Positions 1 to 12,925 of a stretch of DNA of 64,000 bases are shown in pieces (position 1 is the first letter of the stretch; every line of letters begins with the position of its first letter). The notes under the pieces are model-generated. The model ran no database searches. It was given only the letters and a program-made list of their open reading frames with translations, and was not told the DNA's origin. The stretch covers positions 8,405,501 through 8,469,500 of the forward strand of contig CAXIWW010000817.1 of the NCBI GenBank assembly GCA_964036315.1, given 5' to 3'. The translations under genes were made by a program, and so were the position numbers. The stretch is from Acanthosepion esculentum. Lineage: Eukaryota > Mollusca > Cephalopoda > Sepiida > Sepiidae.

Positions 1-97
1 GTGGGGGGTCACTATTTACTCATAGCTTGGACCCTTTGTGATCAGAAGCCTTGCTGTCAGATATAGTTTATAGTCATACCTAGGACTAGTTGGCTAT

Positions 98-711
98 GTG
101 GTGCTGTTTGCACTTTTGCTATCAGCTGTTGGCACTTTTGCTATCATCTGTTGGCACTTTTGCTATAAGCTGTTGGCACTTTTTCTATCAAATGTGGTGC
201 TGTTAGCACTTTTGCTATCAGCTGTTGGCACTTATGCTATCAGCTGTTTGCACTTTTGCTATCAGCTTTTGGCACTTTTGGTATCAGCTGTTGGCACTTT
301 TCCTATCAGATGTTGGCAATTTGCTATCAGCTGTTGGCACTTTTGCTATCAGCTGTTGGCACTTTTGGTATCATCTGTTAGCACTTTTGCTATCAGCTGT
401 TGGCACTTTTGCTATTAGCTGTTGGCACTTTTGTTATCAGCTGTTGGCACTTTTGGTATCATCTGTTGGCACTTATGCTATCAGCTGTTGGCACTTTTGC
501 TATCAGCTGTTGGCACTTTTGGTATCATCTATTGGCACTTTTGCTATCACCTGTTAGCAATTTTGCTATCAGCTGTTGGCACTTTTGCTATCAGCTTTGG
601 GCACTTTTGCTATCAGCTGTTGGCAATTTTGCTACCAGCTGTTGGCACTTTTGCTATCAGCTGTTGGCACCTAAGCTATCAGCTGTGGTGCTTTTGGCAC
701 TTTTGCTATGA
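98..711 (+). repeat. Longest 22-bp monomer run in array A
   Basis: About 27 consecutive 22-bp monomers lie between two fixed modules, the longest such run in the left array. Most carry single substitutions (for example GGTATCATC for GCTATCAGC, or GGCAATTT for GGCACTTT). One near 315 is a base short, which changes the phase of everything after it. Other units in the array carry between one and about a dozen monomers. The excess here suggests local expansion by slippage or unequal exchange; that is inference. Confidence 0.85.
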
Positions 712-2088
712 ACTGGTTTTGTTCGCTAGTTTTTATATAAACATGTATTTTTCTACTTTCATAGTGTGTTTTTTTTAGTGGGGCGTCACTATTGGCTCAT
801 AGCTGGGACCCTTTGTGATCAGAAGCCTATCTGTCAGATGTAGTTTATAGTCATACCTAGGACTAGTTGGCACTGTGGAGCTGTTAGCACTTTTATTATC
901 AGCTGTTGGCACTTTTTCTACTAGCTGTTGGCACGTTTGCTATCAGCTGTTTGCACTTTTGCTATCAGCTGTGGTGCTGTTGGCACTTTTGCTATCAACT
1001 GGTGTTGTTCGCAAGTTTTTATATAAACATGTATTTTAATACTTTCATAGTGTTTTTTTTTTAGTGGGGGGTCACTATTTGCTCATAGCTTGGACCCTTT
1101 GTGATCAGAAGTCTTGCTGTCAGATGTAGTTTATAGTCATACCTAGGACTATTTGGCACTGTGGTGCAGTTGGCACTGTTGCTATCAGCTGTTGGCACTT
1201 TTGCTATCAGCTGTTGGCACTTATACTATCATCTGTTGGCACTTTTGCTATGAGCTTTTGGCACTTTTGGTATCATCTGTTGGCACTTTTGCTATCAACT
1301 GGTGTTGTTCGCAAGTTTTTATATAAACATGTATTCTTATACTTTCATAGTGTTTTTTTTTTTTAGTGGGGGTCACTATTTGCTCATAGCTGGGACCCTT
1401 TGTGGTCAGAAGTCTTGCTGAAAGATGTAGTTTATAATCATACCTAAGACTAGTTGTCACTGTGGTGCTGTTGGCACTTTTGCTATCAGCTGTTGGCACT
1501 TTTGCCATCAGCTGTTTGCACTTTTGCTATCAGCTGTTAGCACTTTTGATATCAGCTGTGGTGCTGTTGGCACTTTTGCTATCAACTGGTGTTGTTCGCA
1601 AGTTTTTATATAAACATGTATTTTTATACTTTCATAGTGTTTTTTTTTAGTGGGGGGTCACTATTTGCTCATAGGTGGGACCCTTGTGGTCAGAAGCCTT
1701 GCTGTCAGATGTAGTTTATAGTCATACCTAGGACTAGTTGGCACTGTGGTGCTGTTGGCACTTTTGCTATCATCTTTTGGCACTTTTGGAATCAGCTGTT
1801 GGCACTTTTGCTATGAGCTGTTGGCACTTTTGCTATCATCTGTTGGCACTTTTGCTATCAGCTGTTGGCACTTTTGCTATCAGCTGTTGACACTTTTGCT
1901 ATCAGCTTTTGGCACTTTTGGTATCAACTGTTGGCACTTTTGCTATCAGCTGTAGGCACATTTGCTATCAGCTTTTAGCACTTTTGCTATCAGCTGTTGG
2001 CACTTTGGCTATCAGCTGTTGGCACTTTTTCTATCAGCTGTGGTGCTGTTGGCACTTTTGCTATCAACTGGTGTTGTTCGCAAGTTTT

Positions 2089-3888
2089 TATATAAACATG
2101 TATTTTTATACTTTGATAGAGTTTTTTTTTTTAGTGGGGTTAACTATTTGCTCATAGCTGGGACCCTTTGTGATCAGAAGCCTTGCCGTCAGATGTAGTT
2201 TATAGTCATACCTAGGACTAGTTGGCACTGTGGTGCTGTTGGCACTTTTGCAATCAGCTTTTGGCACTTTTGCTATCAGCTGTTGGCACTTTTGCTATCA
2301 GCTGTTGGCACTTTTGCTATCAGCTGTTGGCACTTTTGCTATCAGCTGTTGGCACTTTTGCTATCATCTGTGGTGCTTTTGTCACTTTTGGTATCAACTG
2401 GTGTTGTTCGCAAGTTTTTATATTAGCATATATTTTTATACTTTCATAGTGTTTTTTTTATAGTGGGGGGTCACTATTTGCTCATAGCTGGGACCCTCTG
2501 TGATCAGAAGCCTTGCTGTCAGATGTAGTTTATAGTCATACGTAGGACTAGTTGGCACTGTGGTGCTGTTGGCACTTTTGCTATCAGCTGTTGGCACTTT
2601 TGTTATCAGCTGTGGTGATGTTGGCACTTTTGCTATCAACTGGTGTTGTTCGCAAGTTTTTATATAAACATGTATTTTTATACATTCATAGTGTTTTTTT
2701 TTAGTGGGGGTCACTATTTGCTCATAGCTGGGACCCTTTGTGATCAGAAGCCTTGCTGTCAGTGTAGTTTATAATCATACCTAGGACTAGTTGGCACTGT
2801 GGTGCTGTTGGCACTTTTGCTATCAGCTGTTGGCACTTTTGCTATCAGCTGTTGGGTACTTTTGCTATCAGCTGTTGGCACTTTTGCTATCACCTGTTGG
2901 CAATTTTGCTATCAGCTGTTGGCACTTTTGCTATCAGCTATGGTGCTCTTGGCATTTTTGCTATCAACTGGTGTTGTTCGCAAGTTTTTATATAAACATG
3001 TATTTTTATACTTTCATAGAGTTTTTTTTTTTAGTGGGGTTAACTATTTGCTCATAGCTGGGACCCTTTGTGATCAGAAGCCTTGCTGTCAGTGTAGTTT
3101 ATAATCATACCTAGGACTAGTTGGCAATGTGGTGCTGTTGGCACTTTTGCTATCAGCTTTTGGCACTTTTGCTATCAGCTGTTGGCACTTTTGCTATCAG
3201 CTGTTGGCACTTTTGCTATCAGCTGTTGGCACTTTTGCTATCAGCTGTTGGCACTTTTGCTATCATCTGTGGTGCTTTTGTCACTTTTGGTATCAACTGG
3301 TGTTGTTCGCAAGTTTTTATATTAGCATATATTTTTATACTTTCATAGTGTTTTTTTTATAGTGGGGGGTCACTATTTGCTCATAGCTGGGACCCTCTGT
3401 GATCAGAAGCCTTGCTGTCAGATGTAGTTTATAGTCATACGTAGGACTAGTTGGCACTGTGGTGCTGTTGGCACTTTTGCTATCAGCTGTTGGCACTTTT
3501 GTTATCAGCTGTGGTGATGTTGGCACTTTTGCTATCAACTGGTGTTGTTCGCAAGTTTTTATATAAACATGTATTTTTATACATTCATAGTGTTTTTTTT
3601 TAGTGGGGGGTCACTATTTGCTCATAGCTGGGACCCTTTGTGATCAGAAGCCTTGCTGTCAGTGTAGTTTATAATCATACCTAGGACTAGTTGGCACTGT
3701 GGTGCTGTTGGCACTTTTGCTATCAGCTGTTGGCACTTTTGCTATCAGCTGTTGGGTACTTTTGCTATCAGCTGTTGGCACTTTTGCTATCAGCTGTTGG
3801 CAATTTTGCTATCAGCTGTTGGCACTTTTGCTATCAGCTATGGTGCTCTTGGCACTTTTGCTATCAACTGGTGTTGTTCGCAAGTTTT
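2089..3888 (+). repeat. 900-bp tandem duplication of three A units
   Basis: TATA-element spacings of 331, 241 and 328 bp are followed at once by 331, 240 and 329 bp, so three A units of 900 bp in total are repeated head to tail (2089-2988 and 2989-3888). Both copies share a rare module variant with TATTAGCATA in place of TATATAAACA (near 2420 and 3320) and an unusual 23- to 24-bp monomer containing GTTGGGTAC (near 2852 and 3752). These shared private variants show duplication of the block rather than chance similarity. G-run length differs by one base between the copies. Confidence 0.9.
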
Positions 3889-6800
3889 TATATAAACATG
3901 TATTTTTATACTTTTATAGTGTTTTTTTTTTAGTGGGGGGTCACTATTTGCTCATAGCTGGGACCCTTTGTGATCAGAAGCCTTGCTGTCAGATGTAGTT
4001 TATAGTCATACCTAGGACTAGTTGGCAATGTGGTGATGTTGGCACTTTTGCTATCAGCTGTTGGCACTTTTGCTATCAGCTGTTGGCAATTTTGCTATCA
4101 GCTGTTGGCACTTTTGCTATCAGCTGTGGTGCTCTTGGCACTTTTGCTATCAACTGGTGTTGTTCGCAAGTTTTTATATAAACATGTATTTTTATACTTT
4201 CATAGTGTTTTTTTTTAGTGGGGTGTCACTATTTGCTCATAGCTTGGACCCTTTGTGATCAGAAGCCTTGCAGTCAGATGTAGTTTATAGTCATACCTAG
4301 GACTAGTTGGCAATGTGGTGCTGTTTGCACTTTTGCTATCAGCTGTGGTGCTTTTTGCACTTTTGCTATCAACTGGTGTTGTTCGCAAGTTTTTATATAA
4401 ACATGTATTTTTATACTTTCATAGTGTTTTTTTTAGTGGGGGGTCACTATTTGCTCATAGCTGGGACCCTTTGTGATCAGAAGCCTTGCTGTCAGATGTA
4501 GTTTATAGTCATACCTAGGACTAGTTGGCACTGTGGCGCTGTTGGCACTTTTGCTATCAGCTGTTGGCACTTTTGCTATCAGCTGTTGGCACTTTTGATA
4601 TCAGCGGTTGGCACTTTTGCTATCAGCTGTTGACACTTTTGCTATCAGCTGTTGGCACTTTTGCTATCAGCTGTTGGCACTTTTGCTATCAGCTGTTTGG
4701 CACTTTTGCTATCAGCTGTTGGGACTTTTGCTATCAGCTGCGGTGCTGTTGGCACTTTTGCTATCAACTGGTGTTGTTCGCAAGTTTTTATATAAGCATG
4801 TATTTTTATACATTCATAGAGTTTTTTTTTATAGTGGGGGGTCACTATTTGCTCATAGCTGGGACCCTTTGTGATCAGAAGCCATGCTGTCAGATGTAGT
4901 TTATAGTCATACCTAGGACTAGTTGGCACTGTGGTGCTGTTGGCACTTTTCTATCAGCTGTTGGAACTTTTGCTATCAGCTGTTGGCACTTTTGCTATCA
5001 GCTGTGGTGCTGTTGGCACTTTTGCTATCAAGTGGTGTTGTTCGCAAGTTTTTATATAAACATGTATTTTTATACATTCATAGTGTTTTTTTTTAGTGGG
5101 GGGTCACTAATTGCTCATAGCTGGGACCCTTTGTGATCAGAAGCCTTGCTGTCAGTGTAGTTTATAATCATACCTAGGACTAGTTGGCAATGTAGTGCTG
5201 TTGGCACTTTTGCTATCAGCTGTTGGCACTTTTGCTATCAGCTGTTGGCACTTTTACTATCATCTGTGGTGCTCTTGGCACTTTTGCTATCAACTGGTGT
5301 TGTTCTCAAGTTTTTATATAAACATGTATTTTTATACTTTCATAGAGTTTTTTTTTTAGTGGGGGGTCACTATTTGCTCATAGCTGGGACCCTTTGTGAT
5401 CAGAAGCCTTGCTGTCAGATGTAGTTTATAGTCATACCTAGGACTAGTTGGCACTGTGGTGCTCTTGGCACTTTTGCTATCAGCTGTTGGCACTTTTGCT
5501 ATCAGCAGTTGGCACTTTTGCTATCAGCTGTGGTGCTGTTTGCACTTTTGCTATCAACTGGTGTTGTTCGCAAGTTTTTATATAAACATGTATTTTTATA
5601 CTTTCATAGAGTTTTTTTTTAGTGGGGGGTCACTATTTGCTCATAGCTGGGACCCTTTGTGATCTGAAGCCTTGCTGTCAGATGTAGTTTATAGTCATAC
5701 CTAGGACTAGTTGGCAATGTGGTGCTGTTGGCACTTTTGCTATCAGCTGTTGGCACTTTTGCTATCAGCTGTTGGCACTTTTGCTATCAGCTGTTGGGAC
5801 TTTTGCTATCAGCTGCGGTGCTGTTGGCATTTTGCTATCAACTGATGTTGTTCGCAATTTTTCATATAAGCATGTATTTTTATACTTTCATAGAGTTTTT
5901 TTTTATAGTGGGGGGTCACTATTTGCTCAGAGCTGGGACCCTTTGTGATCAGAAGTCTTGCTATCAGTGTAGTTTATAATCATACCTAGGACTAGTTGGC
6001 AATGTGGTGCTGTTGGCACTTTTGCTATCAGCTGTTGGCACTTTTGCTATCAGCTGTTGGCAATTTTGCTATCAGCTGTTGGCACTTTTGCTATCAGCTG
6101 TTGTGCTCTTGGCACTTTTGCTATCAACTGGTGTTGTTCGCAAGTTTTTATATAAACATGTATTTTTTACTTTCATAGTGTTTTTTTTTTAGTGGGGGGT
6201 CACTATTTGCTCATAGCTTGGACCCTTTGTGATCAGAAGCCTTGCTGTCAGATGTAGTTTATAGTCATACCTAGGTCTAGTTGGCACTGTGGTGCTGTTG
6301 GCACTTTTGCTATCAGCTGTTGGCACTTTTGCTATCAGCTGTTGGCACATTTGCTATCAGCTGTTGGCACTTTTGCTATCAGCTGGTTTTGTTCGCAAGT
6401 TTTTATATAAACATGTCTTTTTATATATTCATAGCGTTTTTTTTTAGTGGGGGGTCACTAATTGCTCATAGCTGGGACCCTTTGTGATCAGAAGCCTTGC
6501 TCTTAGTGTAGATTATAATCATACCTAGGACTAGTTGGCAATGTGGTGCTGTTGGCACTTTTGCTATCAGCTGTTAGCACTTTTGCTATCAGCTGTTGGC
6601 ACTTTTACTATCAGCTGTGGTGCTCTTGGCACTTTTGCTATCAACTGGTGTTGTTCGCAAGTTTTTATATAAACATGTATTTTTATACTTTCATAGAGAT
6701 TTTTTTTTAGTGGTGTGTCACTATTTGCTCATAGCTGGGAACCTTTGTGATCAGAAGCCTTGCTGTCAGATGTAGTTTATAGTCATACCTAGGACTAGTT

Positions 6801-9800
6801 GGCACTGTGGTGCTGTTGGCACATTTGCTATCAGCTGTTGGCACTTTTGCTATCAGCTGTTGGCACTTTTGCTATCAGCTGTTGGCACTTTTGCTATCAG
6901 CTATTGGCACTTTTGCTATCAGCTGTTGGCACTTTTGCTATCAGCTGTGGTGCTGTTGGCACTTTTGCTATCAACTGGTGTTGTTCGCAAGTTTTTATAT
7001 AAGCATGTATTTTTCTATATTCATAGTGTTTTTTTATAGTGGGGGGTCACTATTTGCTCATAGCTGGGACCCTTTGTGATCAGAAGCCTTGCTGTCAGAT
7101 GTAGTGTATAGTCATACCTAGGACTAGTTGGCACTGTGGTGCTGTTGGCACTTTTACTGTCAGCTGTTGGCACTTTTGCTATCAGCTGTTGGCACTTTTC
7201 CTATCAGCTGTGCTGCTGTTGGTACTTTTGCTATCAACTGGTGTTGTTCGCAAGTTTTTATATAAACATGTATTTTTATACATTCATAGTGTTTTTTTTT
7301 TAGTGGGGTGTCACTATTTACTCATAGCTGGGACCCTTTGTGATCAGAAGTCTTGCTATCAGTGTAGTTTATAATCATACCTAGGACTAGTTGGCAATGT
7401 GGTGCTGTTGGCACTTTTGCTATCAGCTGTTGGCACTTTTGCTATCAGCTGTTGGCACTTTTGCTATCAACTGGTGCTGTTCGCAAGTTTTTATATAAAC
7501 ATGTATTTTTATACTTTCATAGAGTTTTTTTTAGTGGGGGGTCACTATTTGCTCATAGTTGGGACCCTTTGTGATCAGAAGCCTTGCTGTCAGATGTAGT
7601 TTATAGTCATACCTAGGACTAGTTGGCACTGCGGTGCTGTTGGCACTTTTGCTATCAGCTGTTGGCACTTTTGTTATCAGCTGTTGGCACTTTTGCAATC
7701 AACTGTTGGCACTTTTCCTATCAGCTGTGGTGCTGTTGGCACTTTTGCTATCAACTGGTTTTGTTCGCAAGTTTTTATATAAATATGTATTTTAATACTT
7801 TCATAGTGTTTTTGTTTAGTGGGGTGTCACTATTTGCTCATAGCTGGGACCCTTTGTGAACAGAAGCCTTGCTGTCAGATGTAGTTTAAAGTCATACCTA
7901 AGAATAGTTGGCACTGTGGTGCTGTTGCCACTTTTGCTATCAGCTGTTGGCACTTTTGCTATCAGCTGTTCGCACTTTTGCTATCAGCTGTTGGCACTTT
8001 TGCTATCAGCTTTTGGCAATTTGCTATCAGCTGTTGGCACTTTTGCTATCAGCTGTGGTGCTGTTGGCACTCTTGCTATCAACTGGTGTTGTTCGCAAGT
8101 TTTTATATAAACATGTATTTTTATACATTCATAGTGTTTTTTTTTTTAGTGGTGGGTCACTATTTGCTCGTAGCTTGGTCCCATTGTGATCTGAAGCCTT
8201 GCTGTCAGATGTAGTTTATAGTCATAACTAGGACTTGTTGGCACTTTTGCTATCAGCTGTTGGAACTTTTGCTATCAGCTGTTGGTACTTTTGATATCAG
8301 CTGTTGGCACTTTTGCTATCAGCTGTTGGCACTTTTGCTATCAACTGGTGTTGTTCGCAAGCTTTTATATAAACATGTATTTTTATAATTTCATAGTGTT
8401 TTTTTTTAGTGGGGGGTCTCTATTTGCTCGTAGCTGGGAGCCTTTGTGATCAGAAGCCTAGCTGTCAGAGGTAGTTTATAGTCACACCTAGGACTTGTTG
8501 GCACTGTGGTGCTGTTGGCATTTTGCTATCAGCTGTTGGCACTTTTGCTATCAGCTTTTGGCACTTTTGCTATCAGCTGTTGGCAATTTGCTATCAGCTT
8601 TTGGCACTTTTGCTATCAGCTGTGGTGCTGTTGGCAGTTTTGCTATGAACTAGTGTTGTTCGCAAGTTTTTATATAAACATGTATTTTTATACTTTCATA
8701 GTGGGTTTTTTTTTAGTGGGGGGTCACTATTTGCTCATAGCTGGGACCCTTTCTGATCAGAAGCCTTGCTTTCAGATGTAGTTTATAGTCATAACTAGGA
8801 CTTGTTGGCACTGTGGTGCTGTTGGCACTTTTGCTATCAGCTGTTGGCACTTTTGCTATCAGCTGTTGGCACTTTTGGTATCAGCTGTTGGCACTTTTGT
8901 TATCAGCTTTTGCCACTTTTGGTATCAGCTGTTGGCACTTATGCTATCAGCTGTTGGCACTTTTGCTATCAGCGGTTGGCACTTTTGCTATCAGCTGTTG
9001 GCACTTTTACTATCAGATGTGGTGCTGTTGGCAATTTTGCTATCAACTGGTGTTGTTCGCAAGTTTTTATATAAACATGTATTTTTCTATTTTCATATAG
9101 TTTTTTTTTTAGTGGGGGGTCACTATTTGCTCATAGCTGGGACCCTTTGTGATCAGAAGCCTTGCTGTCAGATGTAGTTTATAGTCATACCTAGGACTAG
9201 TTGGCACTTTGTTGCTGTTGGCACTTTTTCTATCAGCTGTTGGCACTTTTGCTATCAGCTGTTGGCACTTTTGCTATAAGCTGTTTGCACTTTTGCTATC
9301 AGCTGTTGGCACTTTTGCTATCAGCTGTGGTGCTGTTGTCACTTTTGCTATCAACTGCTGTTGTTTGCAAGTTTTTATATAAACATGTATTTTTATACTT
9401 TCATAGTGTTTTTTTTTTAGTGGGGTGTCACTATTTGCTAAAAGCTGGGACCCTTTGTGATCAGAAGCCTTGCTGTCAGATGTAGTTTATAATCATACCT
9501 AGGACTAGTTGGCACTGTGGTGCTGTTGGCACTTTTGCTATCAGCTGTTTGCACATTTGCTATCAGCTGTTGGCACTTTTGCTATCAGCTGTTGGCACTT
9601 ATGGTATCAGCTGTTGGCACTTTTGCTATCAGCTGTTGGAACATTTGCTATCAACTGGTGTTGTTCGCAAGCTTTTATATAAACATGTATTTTTATAATT
9701 TCATAGTGTTTTTTTTTAGTGGGGGTTCACTATTTGCTCGTAGCTGGGACCCTTTGTGATCAGAAGCCTTGCTGTCAGATGTAGTTTAAAGTCATGCCTA

Positions 9801-10699
9801 GGACTAGTTGGCACTTTGTTGCTGTTGGCACTTTTTCTATCAGCTGTTGGCACTTTTGCTATCAGCTGTTTGCACTTTTGCTATCATCTGTTGGCACTTT
9901 AGCTATCAGCTGTTGGCTCTTTTGCTATCAACTGGTGTTGTTCGCTAGTTTTCATATAAACATGTATTTTTATAATTTCATAGTGTTTTTTTTTAGTGGG
10001 GGGTCACTATTTGCTCGTAGCTGGGAACCTTTGTGATCAGAAGCCTTGCTGTCAGATGTAGTTCATAGTCATACCTAGGACTAGTTTGCACTGTGGTGCA
10101 GTTGGCACTTTTGCTATCAGCTGTTGGCACATTTGCTATCAGCTTTTGGCACTTTTGCTATCAGCTGTAGGCACTTTTGGTATCAGCTGTTGGCACATTT
10201 GCTATCAGCTTTTGGCACTTTTGCTATCAGCTGTGGTGCTGTTGGCACTTTTGATATCAACTGGTGTTGTTCGCAAGTTTTTATATAAACATGTATTTTT
10301 ATACTTTCATAGTGTTTGTTTTTTAGTGGGTGGTCACTATTTGATCATAGCTGGGACCCTTTGTGATCAGAAGCCTAGCTGTCAGATGTAGTTTATAGTC
10401 ATACCTAGGACTAGTTAGCACTGTGGTGCTGTTGGCACTTTTGCTATCAGCTGTTGGCACTTTTGCTATCAGCTGTTTGCGCTTTTCCTATCAGCTGTTG
10501 GCACTTTTGGTATCAGCAGTTGGCACTTTTGCTATCAGCTGTTGGCACTTTTGCTATCAGCTGTTGGCACTTTTGCTATCAGCTGTGGTGCTGTTGGCAC
10601 TTTTGCTATCAACTGGTGTTGTTCGCCAGTTTTTATATAAACATGTATTTTTATACTTTCATAGTGGTTTTTTTTTTAGTGGGGGGTCACTATTTGCTC

Positions 10700-12925
10700 A
10701 TAGCTGGGACCCTTTGTGATCAGAAGCCTTGCTGTCAGATGTAGTTTATAGTCATAACTAGGACTTGTTGGCACTGTGGTGCTGTTGGCATTTTGCTATC
10801 AGCTATTGGCACTTTTGCTATCAGCTTTTGGCACTTTTGGTATCAGCTGTTGGCGCTTTTGCTATCAGCTGTTGGCACTTTTGCTATCAGCTGTGGTGCT
10901 GTTGGCACTTTTGCTATCAACTGGTGTTTTTCGCAGGTTTTTATATAAACATGTATTTTTATATTTTCATTGAGTATTTTTTTTGTGGGGGGTCACTATT
11001 TGCTCATAGGTGGGACCGTTTGTGATCAGAAGCCTTGCTGTCAGATGTAGTTTATAGTCATACCTAGAACTAGTTGGCACTGTGGTGCTGTTGGCACTTT
11101 TGCTATCAGCTGTTGGCACTTTTGCTATCAGCTGTGGTGCTGTTGGCACTTTTGCTATCAACTGGTGTTGTTCTCAAGTTTTTATATAAACATGTTTTTT
11201 TATGCCCTCATAGTGTTTTTTTTTAGTGGGGGGTCACTATTTGGTCATACCTGGGACCCTTTGAGATCAGAAGCCTTGCTGTCGGATGTAGTTTATAGTT
11301 ATACCTAGGACTAGTTGGCACTGTGGTGCTGTTGGCACTTTTGCTATCAGCTGTTGGCACTTTTGCTATCAGCTGTTGGCACTTTTGCTATCAGCTGTGG
11401 TGCTGTTGGCACTTTTGCTATCAACTGGTGTTGTTCGCAATTTTTTATATAAACATGTATTTTTATACTTTCATATTGTTTTTTTTTTAGTGGGGGTCAC
11501 TATTTGCTCAGAGCTGGGACCCATTGTGATCAGAAGCCTTGCTGTCAGATGTAGTTTATAGTCATACCTAGGACTAGTTGGCACTGTGGTGCTGTTGGCA
11601 CTTTTGCTATCAGCTGTTGGCACTTTTGCTATCAGCTTTTGGCACTTTTGCTATCAGCTGTTGGCACTTTTGCTATCAGCTGTTGGAACATTTGCTATCA
11701 ACTGGTGTTGTTCGCAAGCTTTTATATAAACATGTATTTTTATAATTTCATAGTGTTTTTTTTTAGTGGGGGTTCACTATTTGCTCGTAGCTGGGACCCT
11801 TTGTGATCAGAAGCCTTGCTGTCAGATGTAGTTTATAGTCATAACTAGGACTTGTTGGCACTGTGGTGCTGTTGGCATTTTGCTATCAGCTATTGGCACT
11901 TTTGCTATCAGCTTTTGGCACTTTTGGTATCAGCTGTTGGCGCTTTTGCTATCAGCTGTTGGCACTTTTGCTATCAGCTGTGGTGCTGTTGGCACTTTTG
12001 CTATCAACTGGTGTTTTTCGCAGGTTTTTATATAAACATGTATTTTTATATTTTCATTGAGTATTTTTTTTGTGGGGGGTCACTATTTGCTCATAGGTGG
12101 GACCGTTTGTGATCAGAAGCCTTGCTGTCAGATGTAGTTTATAGTCATACCTAGAACTAGTTGGCACTGTGGTGCTGTTGGCACTTTTGCTATCAGCTGT
12201 TGGCACTTTTGCTATCAGCTGTGGTGTTGTTGGCACTTTTGCTATCAACTGGTGTTGTTCTCAAGTTTTTATATAAACATGTTTTTTTATGCTTTCATAG
12301 TGTTTTTTTTTAGTGGGGGGTCACTATTTGGTCATACCTGGGACCCTTTGAGATCAGAAGCCTTGCTGTCGGATGTAGTTTATAGTTATACCTAGGACTA
12401 GTTGGCACTGTGGTGCTGTTGGCACTTTTGCTATCAGCTGTTGGCACTTTTGCTATCAGCTGTTGGCACTTTTGCTATCAGCTGTGGTGCTGTTGGCACT
12501 TTTGCTATCAACTGGTGTTGTTCGCAATTTTTTATATAAACATGTATTTTTATACTTTCATATTGTTTTTTTTTTAGTGGGGGTCACTATTTGCTCAGAG
12601 CTGGGACCCATTGTGATAAGAAGCCTTGCTGTCAGATGTAGTTTATAGACATACCTAGGACTAGTTGGCACTGTGGTGCTGTTGGCACTTTTGCTATCAG
12701 CTGTTGGCACTTTTGCTATCAGCTTTTGGCACTTTTGCTATCAGCTGTTGGCACTTTTGCTATCAGCTGTTGGAACATTTGCTATCAACTGGTGTTGTTC
12801 GCAAGCTTTTATATAAACATGTATTTTTATAATTTCATAGTGTTTTTTTTTAGTGGGAGTTCACTATTTGCTCGTAGCTGGGACCCTTTGTGATCAGAAG
12901 CCTTGCTGTCAGATGTAGTTTATAG
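10700..12925 (+). repeat. 1087-bp tandem duplication of four A units
   Basis: Module positions 10942, 11183, 11446 and 11723 recur at 12029, 12270, 12533 and 12810, each exactly 1087 bp later. The copies share private variants: GTGTTTTTCGCAGG in the first unit, TTCTCAAG with a TATGC stretch in the second, and an AAGCTT-type module in the fourth. I saw only a few substitutions between copies, for example GTGGTGCTG against GTGGTGTTG and GATCAG against GATAAG. This is a recent four-unit block duplication. The edges are approximate because flanking units are similar. Confidence 0.9.
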
